This document shows positions 47,299 to 56,129 of a stretch of DNA of 64,000 nt, in pieces. This stretch comes from an uncultured Acetatifactor sp. (GTDB lineage: Bacteria > Bacillota > Clostridia > Lachnospirales > Lachnospiraceae): positions 1 through 64,000 of the forward strand of contig CAJTPH010000010.1 in assembly GCA_910578215.1 (NCBI GenBank). Direction: 5' to 3'. The notes beneath the pieces were generated by a model. It did not search any database and had not been told where the DNA came from. It saw only the letters and a list, made by a program, of their open reading frames with translations. The number at the start of each line of letters is the position of its first letter. Position 1 is the first letter of the stretch. Position numbers and translations under genes: made by a program.

Positions 47299-48461
47299 AC
47301 CCTTTCCTGCCTAATACCCTTCCCGTATTCATTCTGCTCCAAATATTCCATGAATGCCGTTTTGTTATCTTCTGCCGTTTCTCTGGGTCTGCCGAGATCA
47401 CCCCTGGAGCCTATCGTCACATTGACCTCCAAAAAAACCATTTTTTCAGACTTTCGAATCCGGGATAAAACGTCTTTTAACTCCTCGGGGTCTGTCACCT
47501 TATACACTTCCGTATATCCGCAGTCTCTGGCAATCTCAGAATACGAAACTCCCACTGCTCCGGTTGGCATTCCCCCAACTGACTCATGGGCCTGGTTGTT
47601 CAGGCAGATATGAACCAGGTTCGCGGCCGGATGCTCGCCTATCACCGCAAGGCTGCCCATATGCATAAGAATCGCCCCGTCTCCATCCAGGCAGACTACC
47701 TTCCGGCCGGACTTCCTTTTTGCCAGCTGGCAGGCTATCATATTTGCGTGTCCCATCCCGCCTACGGTCAAAAATGCCTGTCTGTGGTTTCCCTTTACTT
47801 CATCCAGTCTTTCATAAAGCTCCCTGGAAATTTTACCTGTAGTTGACACTACAATATCTTCCGGCTGCAGCCAGTCCACGACTGCCTCTATGGCGCGCTC
47901 TCTCTGCATTGTCCAGACATTACCGTATACTGCTTCCTCTTCTTTATCAAAAGCTCCCCTTTTGATGACAAGGGCAAACTGCTCCTTATTCTCAAAGCAT
48001 TCCGCCGCCCGTTCCAGATATTTTTCCAATTCCGCGTCTGTTGTCCTGTCATCTATAACGGCATATGGTATCTCCAACAGCTCCAACAGCCCCAGTGTTG
48101 CCCTTCCCATAAACCTATGCTGGGGCTCGTCCTCGCTTCCCGGCTCTCCGCGCCATCCTATGACAAATAGCATAGGTATACCGTACACCTCCCTGTTTGC
48201 AAGGGATGTGATTGGATTGACCGCATTGCCCAACCCGCTGTTCTGCATATACACACACGCCGGTCTGCCTGTCGAAAGATATTCCCCAATGGCAATACCG
48301 ATGGCTGCCCCCTCGTCCGCCGTTACGATGTGATCTTCGAAGACTTCCCTTCCGCCGTTATTAATATAACCGCAGAACTGCCTCAATGTGGAATCCGGGA
48401 CCCCCGCAACAATTCGGATACCTGCTTTTTGAATCTGCCGTGCAAACGTCTCTGCTCTCAT
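47295..48461 (-). CDS. aepY: phosphonopyruvate decarboxylase (thiamine-diphosphate enzyme)
   Basis: 388 aa. The N-terminal half carries the VPDSTLRQFCGYI start and TADEGAAIGIAIG with the cofactor-activating Glu. The C-terminal half has LDGDGAILMHMG...CLNNQAHESVGGMPT, the GDG...NN motif that binds thiamine diphosphate through Mg2+. It pulls phosphonopyruvate to phosphonoacetaldehyde, making the PEP mutase step favourable. It lies first in the four-gene AEP cassette, 23 bases after the AP-superfamily gene. Confidence 0.93.
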   Translation of the reverse strand: MRAETFARQIQKAGIRIVAGVPDSTLRQFCGYINNGGREVFEDHIVTADEGAAIGIAIGEYLSTGRPACVYMQNSGLGNAVNPITSLANREVYGIPMLFVIGWRGEPGSEDEPQHRFMGRATLGLLELLEIPYAVIDDRTTDAELEKYLERAAECFENKEQFALVIKRGAFDKEEEAVYGNVWTMQRERAIEAVVDWLQPEDIVVSTTGKISRELYERLDEVKGNHRQAFLTVGGMGHANMIACQLAKRKSGRKVVCLDGDGAILMHMGSLAVIGEHPAANLVHICLNNQAHESVGGMPTGAVGVSYSEIARDCGYTEVYKVTDPEELKDVLSRIRKSEKMVFLEVNVTIGSRGDLGRPRETAEDNKTAFMEYLEQNEYGKGIRQERV

Positions 48462-48484
48462 CCTTGTCTTATCCTCACACTTCT

Positions 48485-50278
48485 TTAAACAACATCCCCT
48501 CCGTAAACACTCTCCGGTTTACAAACCGTCACATTATCCTTAATTATCTCAAAGTGTTTCCATGCAAGTTTTTCATCCTGAATTATATCATCCGTTTCCG
48601 CCAATAATATTTCCATAAAGCCATCCGAGTAGATAATGAGCTTGTATCCGTCTGCAAAAATATATCCCTCAAATGCAGACAGACATCGCTCCTGACCCAT
48701 CTTTTTATATAAATGCCGAAAATCCGGATTGTACAACTCGGACCTGGCAATTTTTACATAGTGATTATCAGGTATGTTATACGCTTTCTTACTTAACAGG
48801 CTCAGCAAGACATCATTCAAAGACATTAATGAGGTCAGCCTGTGACTCCTTCCCCGTCCCATATCCGGCGAACAAACAGCATACGGAATCCGTACCCATT
48901 CCTCATCATAAATAAGCTTTGATCTTTTAACGTCCTCTATTTTACAGTTCTCGTGAAGAATTAGGTTGCCGTGGTCGGCATACACCAGCATCCTGCACCT
49001 CATTGCGTTGAAAATAGGGGAAACAACATCATCCAGGTATCGAAGGGCATCAGAATGCTGCCGCTCATAATCCGTTCGCAGCTTTCCCCCCCTCTGCGGC
49101 AGGAAGTCAAACAGCATGGCCGTGCCCTCTGATATAAGTCTGCCCTCCGTATAAGGATTGGAAAAAGTAAAATGACTTTCGTATAATTCGTGAATATAGT
49201 AAAGTCCGTTATTTTCGTCTACCGCATCCAGAATAAAACTCCACATTTTCTCTGTGACAGTCTGACAGATTCCACTATACTTAATGTCATCCCCCTTGAT
49301 GTATTGTTCGGCATCCGTATAAAAATATATATGACGTTTTTGTCTTTTCGCTTCCTGCAAAAAGGGACATTGCGCTTCCTGAATGTAATTTTGTGCATAA
49401 TAGGCCGTCCGCAGATCATCATTCCTGCTATACGCCGGCATTAAGCTTTCAAATGTGGAGGTGGAAAATGAATATGCGTTATCAAACACAAATGCCTTAT
49501 CCCGAAAAAATTCCGTCAGTTTCGGCATATTCGCCTCTGCCACATCCTGTCTCCGCAGACCGTCAAAGCAAAACATCAAAACATTGTTTTCATCTATCCC
49601 TGCTGCCGCTTCCTGCTCTGCCCTGTACATTGCGTCCAAATCTGTCACTAGGTTTTCATACTCGTCCTTATGAAAATCATCTGCCAGCTTTTTAGCATAA
49701 ATGATTGCACTTCTGAAATCTTTAATATGAATATATCTATTAATCAATGCAAAATACGCCTGCTCTATTTCATCTGTCTCGGTAAGTTTCCTTATCTTCT
49801 TTTGCAGTGCATTAACATGCTGATAATGCTGATAGGGATGACTGTGATAATAATAATCTGACTGAAGATGAATCCCCTCCTTGCCAAATATATCATATAT
49901 GTCCAGATACTTCATAAAAGGGTGATCCTTCTGCAGCCTTTCAATAATACTGTTTCTAAATTTATAAGATGAGATAATCACCCCGTCAATTCCGTTCTGC
50001 TCCATTTCTTCATCTTTTATGAGCAAAAAACCACCCTCGCTTGAAGTATCTGCATAATTATCAACAATACAATTTACTCCTTTTAACTCGAATGCAAAAT
50101 CGGCCATAAGCATCTTAGTATGGCCGCCGTTGCAATAAATTGCGGTCTTCGTGCAGGATTTTACAAAATCGGCCAATGAAGATTTTAAAATTTGATATAT
50201 CATTTTCGAGTTATCAAACCTTTCAAAATTATAGGTTTCAAATAACTTATCATACTGCCGTTCCAACGCCGCTTTCAT
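48485..50278 (-). CDS. alkaline-phosphatase-superfamily (sulfatase-like) protein
   Basis: 597 aa. Residues about 232-500 have VLMFCFDGLRRQDV (Asp239), MPKLTEFF, a candidate nucleophile in SFSTSTFESLMP (Thr273/Thr275) and VYADHGNLIL, matching sulfatase/phosphoglycerol- or phosphoethanolamine-transferase cores. There are no transmembrane helices or signal peptide, unlike lipoteichoic-acid synthases. The N-terminal part (about 44-135) has AIYCNGGHTKML and CIVDNYADTSS, a degenerate version of the Rossmann module found across the locus. It sits directly upstream of the AEP cassette, so phosphonate or phosphodiester transfer is a reasonable guess. Confidence 0.75.
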   Translation of the reverse strand: MKAALERQYDKLFETYNFERFDNSKMIYQILKSSLADFVKSCTKTAIYCNGGHTKMLMADFAFELKGVNCIVDNYADTSSEGGFLLIKDEEMEQNGIDGVIISSYKFRNSIIERLQKDHPFMKYLDIYDIFGKEGIHLQSDYYYHSHPYQHYQHVNALQKKIRKLTETDEIEQAYFALINRYIHIKDFRSAIIYAKKLADDFHKDEYENLVTDLDAMYRAEQEAAAGIDENNVLMFCFDGLRRQDVAEANMPKLTEFFRDKAFVFDNAYSFSTSTFESLMPAYSRNDDLRTAYYAQNYIQEAQCPFLQEAKRQKRHIYFYTDAEQYIKGDDIKYSGICQTVTEKMWSFILDAVDENNGLYYIHELYESHFTFSNPYTEGRLISEGTAMLFDFLPQRGGKLRTDYERQHSDALRYLDDVVSPIFNAMRCRMLVYADHGNLILHENCKIEDVKRSKLIYDEEWVRIPYAVCSPDMGRGRSHRLTSLMSLNDVLLSLLSKKAYNIPDNHYVKIARSELYNPDFRHLYKKMGQERCLSAFEGYIFADGYKLIIYSDGFMEILLAETDDIIQDEKLAWKHFEIIKDNVTVCKPESVYGGDVV

Positions 50279-50299
50279 AGTCCCTGCTCCTCATAGTGA

Positions 50300-51213
50300 T
50301 TATATTTTTATTACCGCAATACTGCACCCATCCCCAATAGGGATTTTCGGCAGAATGCAACCTCTTTCTTTCTCAAAATCAGCAACCGCCGCTTTTACTC
50401 CCGGTAATTCCGGATGAAAATAATCGTGCAGTAAAATTACTCCTCCTGTTTCCATCTTATCCCAAAAGAATCTTAATCCCTCTAACTGCGGTTGGTATAA
50501 ATCCATATCCAAGTTGACAAAAGAAAATTCATCTTCGAGGTTGCAAATGCTATCGGGGAATCTGCCCTGATATACCTTCACTTTTTCCGGATAAAGCATC
50601 CTTGTCTTTACCGTATCCACTATTAATTCAGGAGTTTCCGCCTTAAAACTGGAATACGTGAATGAACCAGCTTTAAAGGCATCAAACTTTTTTCTTCTTC
50701 CATAACATCCTCATCCACAAACCCTTCAAAGGTATCACAGAGATACAATATTCTGTCTTTCCAGTACCTGTTAATGAACATTGCCGTCTCACCATAATAC
50801 ACTCCACATTCTGCCACGCTGCCTTTGAGTCCAATCTCCCTGGTGTAATCTGCAAAATATTTAATCCAGTTTTTTCTATAAAAATCAAATTCTAAAAAAG
50901 CATCCTGATATTCTGCACTTCTCTGCATAATAACAATCTTTTCTTTTGAAATACCCATTTCCATCAGCTGTGCTTCCACGGCTCTAAACAGATTTCCCCT
51001 TCTTATACAAATAAAAATCTTGTCATAATCATATTCATGTAGCTGCCCGGGGGAAATTATTGGAATATCATTTATAGCTCCCCCCACCTTCGCTTCATTG
51101 TTATCACATACTGCCACAACCGCCACTCCATAATATTTTTGGAGCCCCTGTGTTAAAGTCTTTCCATATTTCCCTGCACCAAATACAACAGCCTTTATGT
51201 CCTTCTTATTCAT
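50300..51213 (-). pseudogene. (F)GAG module plus TylF-type methyltransferase, broken by a frameshift
   Basis: Residues 1-95 are the Rossmann-like module (AVVFGAGKYGKTL, VCDNNEAKVG). From about 130 it has SVAECGVYYGETAMFINRYW and LCDTFEGF of TylF/macrocin O-methyltransferases. The frame stops at 50623, but another frame continues from the same place with YPEKVKVYQGRFPDS, FVNLDMDLYQP and GGVILLHDYF, the rest of the family. The break maps to the six-T run (plus strand) at 50688-50693; one extra base there would restore a protein of about 304 aa. This may be a true frameshift, slippage-based switching or a sequence error. Confidence 0.85.
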
Positions 51214-51282
51214 ACTCTCCATACCTCCTATGCTCGTTTTTCCTTGATTCTTCTATGTAAAAATTTGCTTTAGCGCTATATC

Positions 51283-52887
51283 TCACATCCCCTCCTCAAT
51301 CTTCTCGGCAATCCTTCTATTTATCAAATCATTCAAGTGAGACGGCACTGCACCGTATTCATACGCCTTATCCGTAAAATACAGACTGTCCCCCGTGCAG
51401 TCAACCACCTTAACTTCGGGAAAATTCTCCTCAAGAAACCGATAGTACCCCTCGAGAATCCGGTTCTTTTCCGATATCGCCTCCACATCTGCAAAGACAG
51501 TCTGGCTGTTCTTATCCCCCATCCTTGTGCTGAGCAGATTCTTCACTGCTATTACTCCGCAGGACGGCAGGCTTTCCCGCATCCGCTTCATAAATTCAAA
51601 AAAGCTTTTTTCCCAGAGTTTCTCACATTCCGGACTTTCTCTTTTAATCACCCTATATTCGGCGAGAGAAATATCTGCCCCATCAAACGCATCGCTTTTT
51701 GTGATATATCCGCCCGCGGTCTCAATAATATCAAACCTTTCCTCAATAAAATCCATAAAAATATATTTTGGATTTATATCTCCGATAATATCCCAGAATA
51801 AAGACTCAATGTCCCTCCTGAGCATAATTTCCCGGTACTTATTCTTATGTATGCCCTGCAGGCCCGCAACCGGGTTCATCACACTGATTACGCTGGAAAA
51901 ATTAAATCTTCCATACGGATTATGCAGAACATCCATATAACTGAGAATACGGTTTAAATTATATCCCCCAAAGGTTACATAAGGAAAATTTGACGTCCCC
52001 GGAAATTTTTCATCTATGTAAGAATAATATTTCTTTGCCAGCTGCAGAAATTCCTCTTTCTCTCTGCGGTAAAATAAGCCTGCCAGCAAATCCGATAATT
52101 TCCCCTTGACAATTTTCTGCAGAACCGGCTTATATTTATCATATAAATCACAGGTTTTAAAATTTTGAAGTAAATTATCAAAGGCAAGCAGTCCCACTGC
52201 GTTTTCATCCCCGTTATTGATACGAGGCCTTTCAGAAAGAGCCTGCGGCCGGAACCTCCGATAGTAATATAATGCTTCGTGCACATTCACAATTTTTCCA
52301 CTCAACGCGAGCAGCAACGGGTATACAGCCCTCGCTTCACTGTGACAATTCGGAAACCGGACTCCATTATCCGTAAATAGACTTTTTTTAATCATACATT
52401 TCCAAATTGCCGTAAATCCGTATTTCATGTGTTCTTCCAGCGAATATTCAATGCCCATGCTGCCGGAACAGACATGATATGTCTGTTCTCCTGTGTTATT
52501 ATTGTACTTATATACGTCGCATTCGGCTATGTCAGCGCCGCTTTCAACTATCGCGGTATATAATTTCTCCAAGTACGTGTCATCTACCCAGTCATCCGGA
52601 TCAATAAATACTAAAAATTCCCCTTTTGCGCAGCGTATCCCACAATTTCTCGCAGATGAAGGACCACCGTTTTCTTTCGATATTACACTTATTCGCCTGT
52701 CATTCTGTCTCCATTCCCAACATTTTTTTCCTGAGCCATCCGTAGAACCATCATTGATCATTATTACTTCAAAGTCCGTAAATGTCTGCCTGACAACAGA
52801 TTCCATACACTGGTCAATCCAGTCATACACATTATATACCGGAATAATAACGCTGACTGGCATTTGACATTTATTCTCTCTGTCCAT
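51283..52887 (-). CDS. family 2 glycosyltransferase with C-terminal SGNH-like domain
   Basis: 534 aa. Residues about 10-110 are GT-A: VSVIIPVYNVYDWI, INDGSTDGS and IDPDDWVDD. Residues about 315-534 start with FGGYNLNRILSYMDV and include NFSSVISVMNP, FMDFIEERFDI and TKSDAF, which fit the DUF6270-type SGNH-like domain seen on wall-polysaccharide enzymes. The domain might add or remove an ester group. GAGAGGA precedes the ATG. Confidence 0.85.
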   Translation of the reverse strand: MDRENKCQMPVSVIIPVYNVYDWIDQCMESVVRQTFTDFEVIMINDGSTDGSGKKCWEWRQNDRRISVISKENGGPSSARNCGIRCAKGEFLVFIDPDDWVDDTYLEKLYTAIVESGADIAECDVYKYNNNTGEQTYHVCSGSMGIEYSLEEHMKYGFTAIWKCMIKKSLFTDNGVRFPNCHSEARAVYPLLLALSGKIVNVHEALYYYRRFRPQALSERPRINNGDENAVGLLAFDNLLQNFKTCDLYDKYKPVLQKIVKGKLSDLLAGLFYRREKEEFLQLAKKYYSYIDEKFPGTSNFPYVTFGGYNLNRILSYMDVLHNPYGRFNFSSVISVMNPVAGLQGIHKNKYREIMLRRDIESLFWDIIGDINPKYIFMDFIEERFDIIETAGGYITKSDAFDGADISLAEYRVIKRESPECEKLWEKSFFEFMKRMRESLPSCGVIAVKNLLSTRMGDKNSQTVFADVEAISEKNRILEGYYRFLEENFPEVKVVDCTGDSLYFTDKAYEYGAVPSHLNDLINRRIAEKIEEGM

Positions 52888-52908
52888 AGTGTCCTCTCAC
52901 AACAGTTT

Positions 52909-53730
52909 TTAAGTTCCAATTTCCCTCAGCCTGACATTTGCCTGCTCAAGAAAATCCAGTTCGGGCAAAGACAGTCCTCGTCTTTCTAATGCCGCCATGC
53001 TCATATTCATCCATTCACCTGCGTAACTATTATAGCGAAATGAATATGGGTATAAATCATAATATATATATTCCGCCCGGTGATAACAGGCAAGGCTTAC
53101 CCGATGTGCACCGTCTATGCGCCGGAATTTTTCGTCTATAGCAATATCCTTTTCCTGCCGATACCCGTTTTTATCCCAATCCTCAATAAGACGGATGAAA
53201 TTTCTTAATCTTTTCTGCGCAGTTTCCGCCTCATGGCATAATTCTGAAAGCACCTTTATATATATGTCATAACCTATATTGTTTTTTTTATAATAATTTT
53301 CTATTGCAAGGTACCTTACTGCCAATGTATAGTCGTCATATGGCTCATGTTGAATTAAGTCAGCTGTTCTAATCTTCTTATGATGTTCTATCAACGGCCC
53401 CAGAACCAATTCTATGATATATGGACAAATCCAAACAAAATTGGTGAGGTTTTCTTTCAATAAAAGCGTCTCTATCTCATCTTTTACCGCTTCGTGAACC
53501 GCAACACATATAAATATTTTTTTTATTTTTTTAATATCTTTTATTCCCACAACAGGAACACCCTGTACATTTCTGTCCGTTTTCCCGGCGTCTGTTTCAA
53601 TAAAATATTTAACTTGCTTTTCCAGTTCCCGTGTCCGTAAAGCCCTATAAAAATTCTCTGCAACATTCCCCGCTCCATATATTGCAATATCATTGTTACT
53701 GACAATGTCAATCAACTCTGAACATTTCAT
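52909..53730 (-). CDS. (Y)GAG module plus ParB-like domain protein
   Basis: 273 aa from ATG 53730 (GAGGAAAGAG just upstream; an in-frame TTG at 53760 is less likely). The N-terminal module begins IAIYGAGNVAENF (YGAG 18-21), with GVPVVGIKDI. The C-terminal half contains IAIDEKFRRIDGAHRVSLACYH, the idG-HR pattern of ParB/sulfiredoxin-fold nucleotide-binding domains. Such domains can bind or hydrolyse nucleotides and some are kinases. The context suggests a small-molecule role in polymer synthesis and not chromosome partition. No function is assigned. Confidence 0.7.
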   Translation of the reverse strand: MKCSELIDIVSNNDIAIYGAGNVAENFYRALRTRELEKQVKYFIETDAGKTDRNVQGVPVVGIKDIKKIKKIFICVAVHEAVKDEIETLLLKENLTNFVWICPYIIELVLGPLIEHHKKIRTADLIQHEPYDDYTLAVRYLAIENYYKKNNIGYDIYIKVLSELCHEAETAQKRLRNFIRLIEDWDKNGYRQEKDIAIDEKFRRIDGAHRVSLACYHRAEYIYYDLYPYSFRYNSYAGEWMNMSMAALERRGLSLPELDFLEQANVRLREIGT

Positions 53731-53798
53731 CTCTTTCCTCAATTCTGAATTCTCACACAAGCTTCAACGTTCCATCAGGGATAAATTTTCAAAATCCC

Positions 53799-54815
53799 TT
53801 AATATAAATTATACTTTTTAATAATGTTTTCCAGCATTTCCGCCCTCTGACTGGTAAAATGTTTCTTTACATACTCTTTATAGAGCTTTATGTCCACAGT
53901 CTCGTGCAAATACTTATCCAGCAGTTCTTCAAAATCTTCATATGATTCTACATTCTTACATATTTTTTGCATCTCGTACCATCGAGTATCCGCGTTATCA
54001 GGATATCTCGCAATAATATGGCACTGACCTACAATCTCTTCCAGAAAATGAGGAGTCACCTGATTCCAGCCGTTTGCGTCCGTCCTGGTTCCGTCCATAC
54101 CAGGGGTCGTATACACTGCAACCTTTGATTCAGATACCAATTTCATATATTCATCGCGGGTATCACAGATACTGACAATTTCATTTGTTTTTGACATATA
54201 ATACAGATAATGTCCGTCTTCATACTTGCCCCTGACCAGCTGAAAATCCGGGTGTCTCTCCTCGTATTTGTCAATATACTGCCTCAAAAGCGGATTTTGC
54301 CGCGCGAACATTACAAGATCATATTTTTTCTCAAACGGTTCATCACGCCAATAGTGATCCGCGATTGATAACGGCAGATGTTCTATTTGAATCGGGCATT
54401 TCTTATCTTTCAAATATTCAAACACTTCCCTGCTGGAAACAAGCACAAGCGGATTTTTTCGATAAGCGTTTAAAAATTTAAAATACTCATTATCATTGAG
54501 GAAATAATCAATCAAGCAAGGAATATATTTTTTATTATTATAAATGCCATCCTGACGCTTTGTACTTGCATCAAACATAAAAACATTTCTTCCCCTCTTG
54601 TCAAACAAATTAAATAATCTGTAAAAGGGGATTTTTGTTCTTTGAAATATTTTCCTGCACCTCTCGTCAAATGCAAATTCCCGTTTCCCACGAACTAATA
54701 CAGGTATATTTAACATTTCTGCAAATATATCTTCCCACTCAAACACAATATCAAAACAATACTTTTTATTATTTTGTGCGGTCTGCATGATTTCTCTTTT
54801 TGACAAAATCTTCAT
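53799..54815 (-). CDS. GT-B-type glycosyltransferase-like protein
   Basis: 338 aa. The C-terminal half has the layout of single-domain-recognised GT-B enzymes: YDLVMFARQNPLLRQY, VSICDTRDEYMKLVSESKVAVYTTPGMDG, then NGWNQVTPHFLEEIVGQ, where a donor-binding Glu is expected. It has no signal peptide or (Y/F)GxG module. The ribosome site is weak. It is one of the most A+T-rich genes of the window. Glycosyl transfer is probable; linkage is unknown. Confidence 0.7.
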   Translation of the reverse strand: MKILSKREIMQTAQNNKKYCFDIVFEWEDIFAEMLNIPVLVRGKREFAFDERCRKIFQRTKIPFYRLFNLFDKRGRNVFMFDASTKRQDGIYNNKKYIPCLIDYFLNDNEYFKFLNAYRKNPLVLVSSREVFEYLKDKKCPIQIEHLPLSIADHYWRDEPFEKKYDLVMFARQNPLLRQYIDKYEERHPDFQLVRGKYEDGHYLYYMSKTNEIVSICDTRDEYMKLVSESKVAVYTTPGMDGTRTDANGWNQVTPHFLEEIVGQCHIIARYPDNADTRWYEMQKICKNVESYEDFEELLDKYLHETVDIKLYKEYVKKHFTSQRAEMLENIIKKYNLY

Positions 54816-54854
54816 TTAACACCACTTTCTGCAATACACTTACTGTTATGCTAA

Positions 54855-56129
54855 TCACATTTGCATAAAACTTTCCAACTTATCTGCCACCTTTTGACTT
54901 GCCTTACCATCAAAAATCAACTCTGTGCTTTTCATCAATCGCCGTACTTTTTCATGATATATATTCTCATCAAAGTTCAAAATATTTTTTTCCAGCCCTG
55001 CATTATCACAGGCAATAGGAAACGGTAAAACCGCATCAATCTCTGGTGTCATTACCTTATTATTTGTCACACAATCCAATGGATCAGTTACAATGTTCCA
55101 CATCAAACTACCTCTGTCATATGCGTACTTTTCAATATCATCCGCATAAATAAATACGGGAATCCCTGCGAATCCCGCCTCAAACATCGCACTGGAATAA
55201 TCTGTTATGTAGGCGTTCATCCCTGCAAGAATCTCATACATATCATCCGCCTGACTCTCGTCTATCAGTCGTTCCTGTATTGCTTCGTTTTTGTACTCTT
55301 TAAAAGCGGGCGCCAGTTGGGGATGCACCCGAATACCCAGATACCATGTTCCCCCAAAACGTTTCTCCAGACTGACAATCAGACGTTCAAAATCTATTGT
55401 CCATATTTCAGAATAAACACTTCGCTTTCCATCCTTTGCGCTTTCCCTGAAGGTAGGCGCAAACAAAAGTACCTTAGCCTCTACGGGAATACCGTGTTTT
55501 TCACAAAACCTTGCGTGGTACAGGCTCAAATCTCCACATAATACATCACATCTTGGTACGCCGGCCTTCAAATAGCTTCCCTCATAAAGCATTGATCTGT
55601 AAAAAGAATCCTCACACCATTTTGAGTCAATCACAATATCATCTATCATGTCAGAGTCATTCCGGCTTACCAGATACGCCATTTTGGAAAAACCTTCTCC
55701 TCTCCACATTCCAGTACACTTCATGGCAATGGTGTAGTGATTCGTATTTAAATAATATTGCTTTTTACGCTTGCATGTTCCATAAGGCTTTCTGTAATTG
55801 TCAATCCATACCTTTGATGTTGACAGCCAATACGCCCTGTTCCACAGTGTATTGGGAACCTTTTTAATATAATCTGGAAACGTTTTTCCCATATCATTTA
55901 CAAACCACACAAATTCATATGCCGGATTTCTCCTGTGCAATTCCTCCACAATGTATTTTGGATTACATCCAAATCCCCCTTTTCCTTCAAAGGTGCATAC
56001 ACTGATTCTATTTCCATTCACCGGAAAAATCCTGCATATGTAAAAACAACAGCGCGTTCCAAATGCTTTCAATCTTCTGAACAAAATATAGGCATTCTCT
56101 TTCCACGGTTCAAACATCATATACCTCAT
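54855..56129 (-). CDS. TagF-like CDP-alditol phosphotransferase
   Basis: 424 aa from ATG 56129, which overlaps the stop of the upstream nucleotidyltransferase gene (ATGA at 56126-56129). TagF-type motifs are present: FEGKGGFGCNPKYIVEEL, KAGVPRCDVL, LLFAPTFRES, GIRVHPQLA and ITDYSSAMFEAGF. The usual TWHG segment reads NTNHYTIAMKCTG, so the first conserved His region is altered. Its direct coupling to a LicC-like cytidylyltransferase suggests that it uses that enzyme's CDP product. Confidence 0.87.
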   Translation of the reverse strand: MRYMMFEPWKENAYILFRRLKAFGTRCCFYICRIFPVNGNRISVCTFEGKGGFGCNPKYIVEELHRRNPAYEFVWFVNDMGKTFPDYIKKVPNTLWNRAYWLSTSKVWIDNYRKPYGTCKRKKQYYLNTNHYTIAMKCTGMWRGEGFSKMAYLVSRNDSDMIDDIVIDSKWCEDSFYRSMLYEGSYLKAGVPRCDVLCGDLSLYHARFCEKHGIPVEAKVLLFAPTFRESAKDGKRSVYSEIWTIDFERLIVSLEKRFGGTWYLGIRVHPQLAPAFKEYKNEAIQERLIDESQADDMYEILAGMNAYITDYSSAMFEAGFAGIPVFIYADDIEKYAYDRGSLMWNIVTDPLDCVTNNKVMTPEIDAVLPFPIACDNAGLEKNILNFDENIYHEKVRRLMKSTELIFDGKASQKVADKLESFMQM

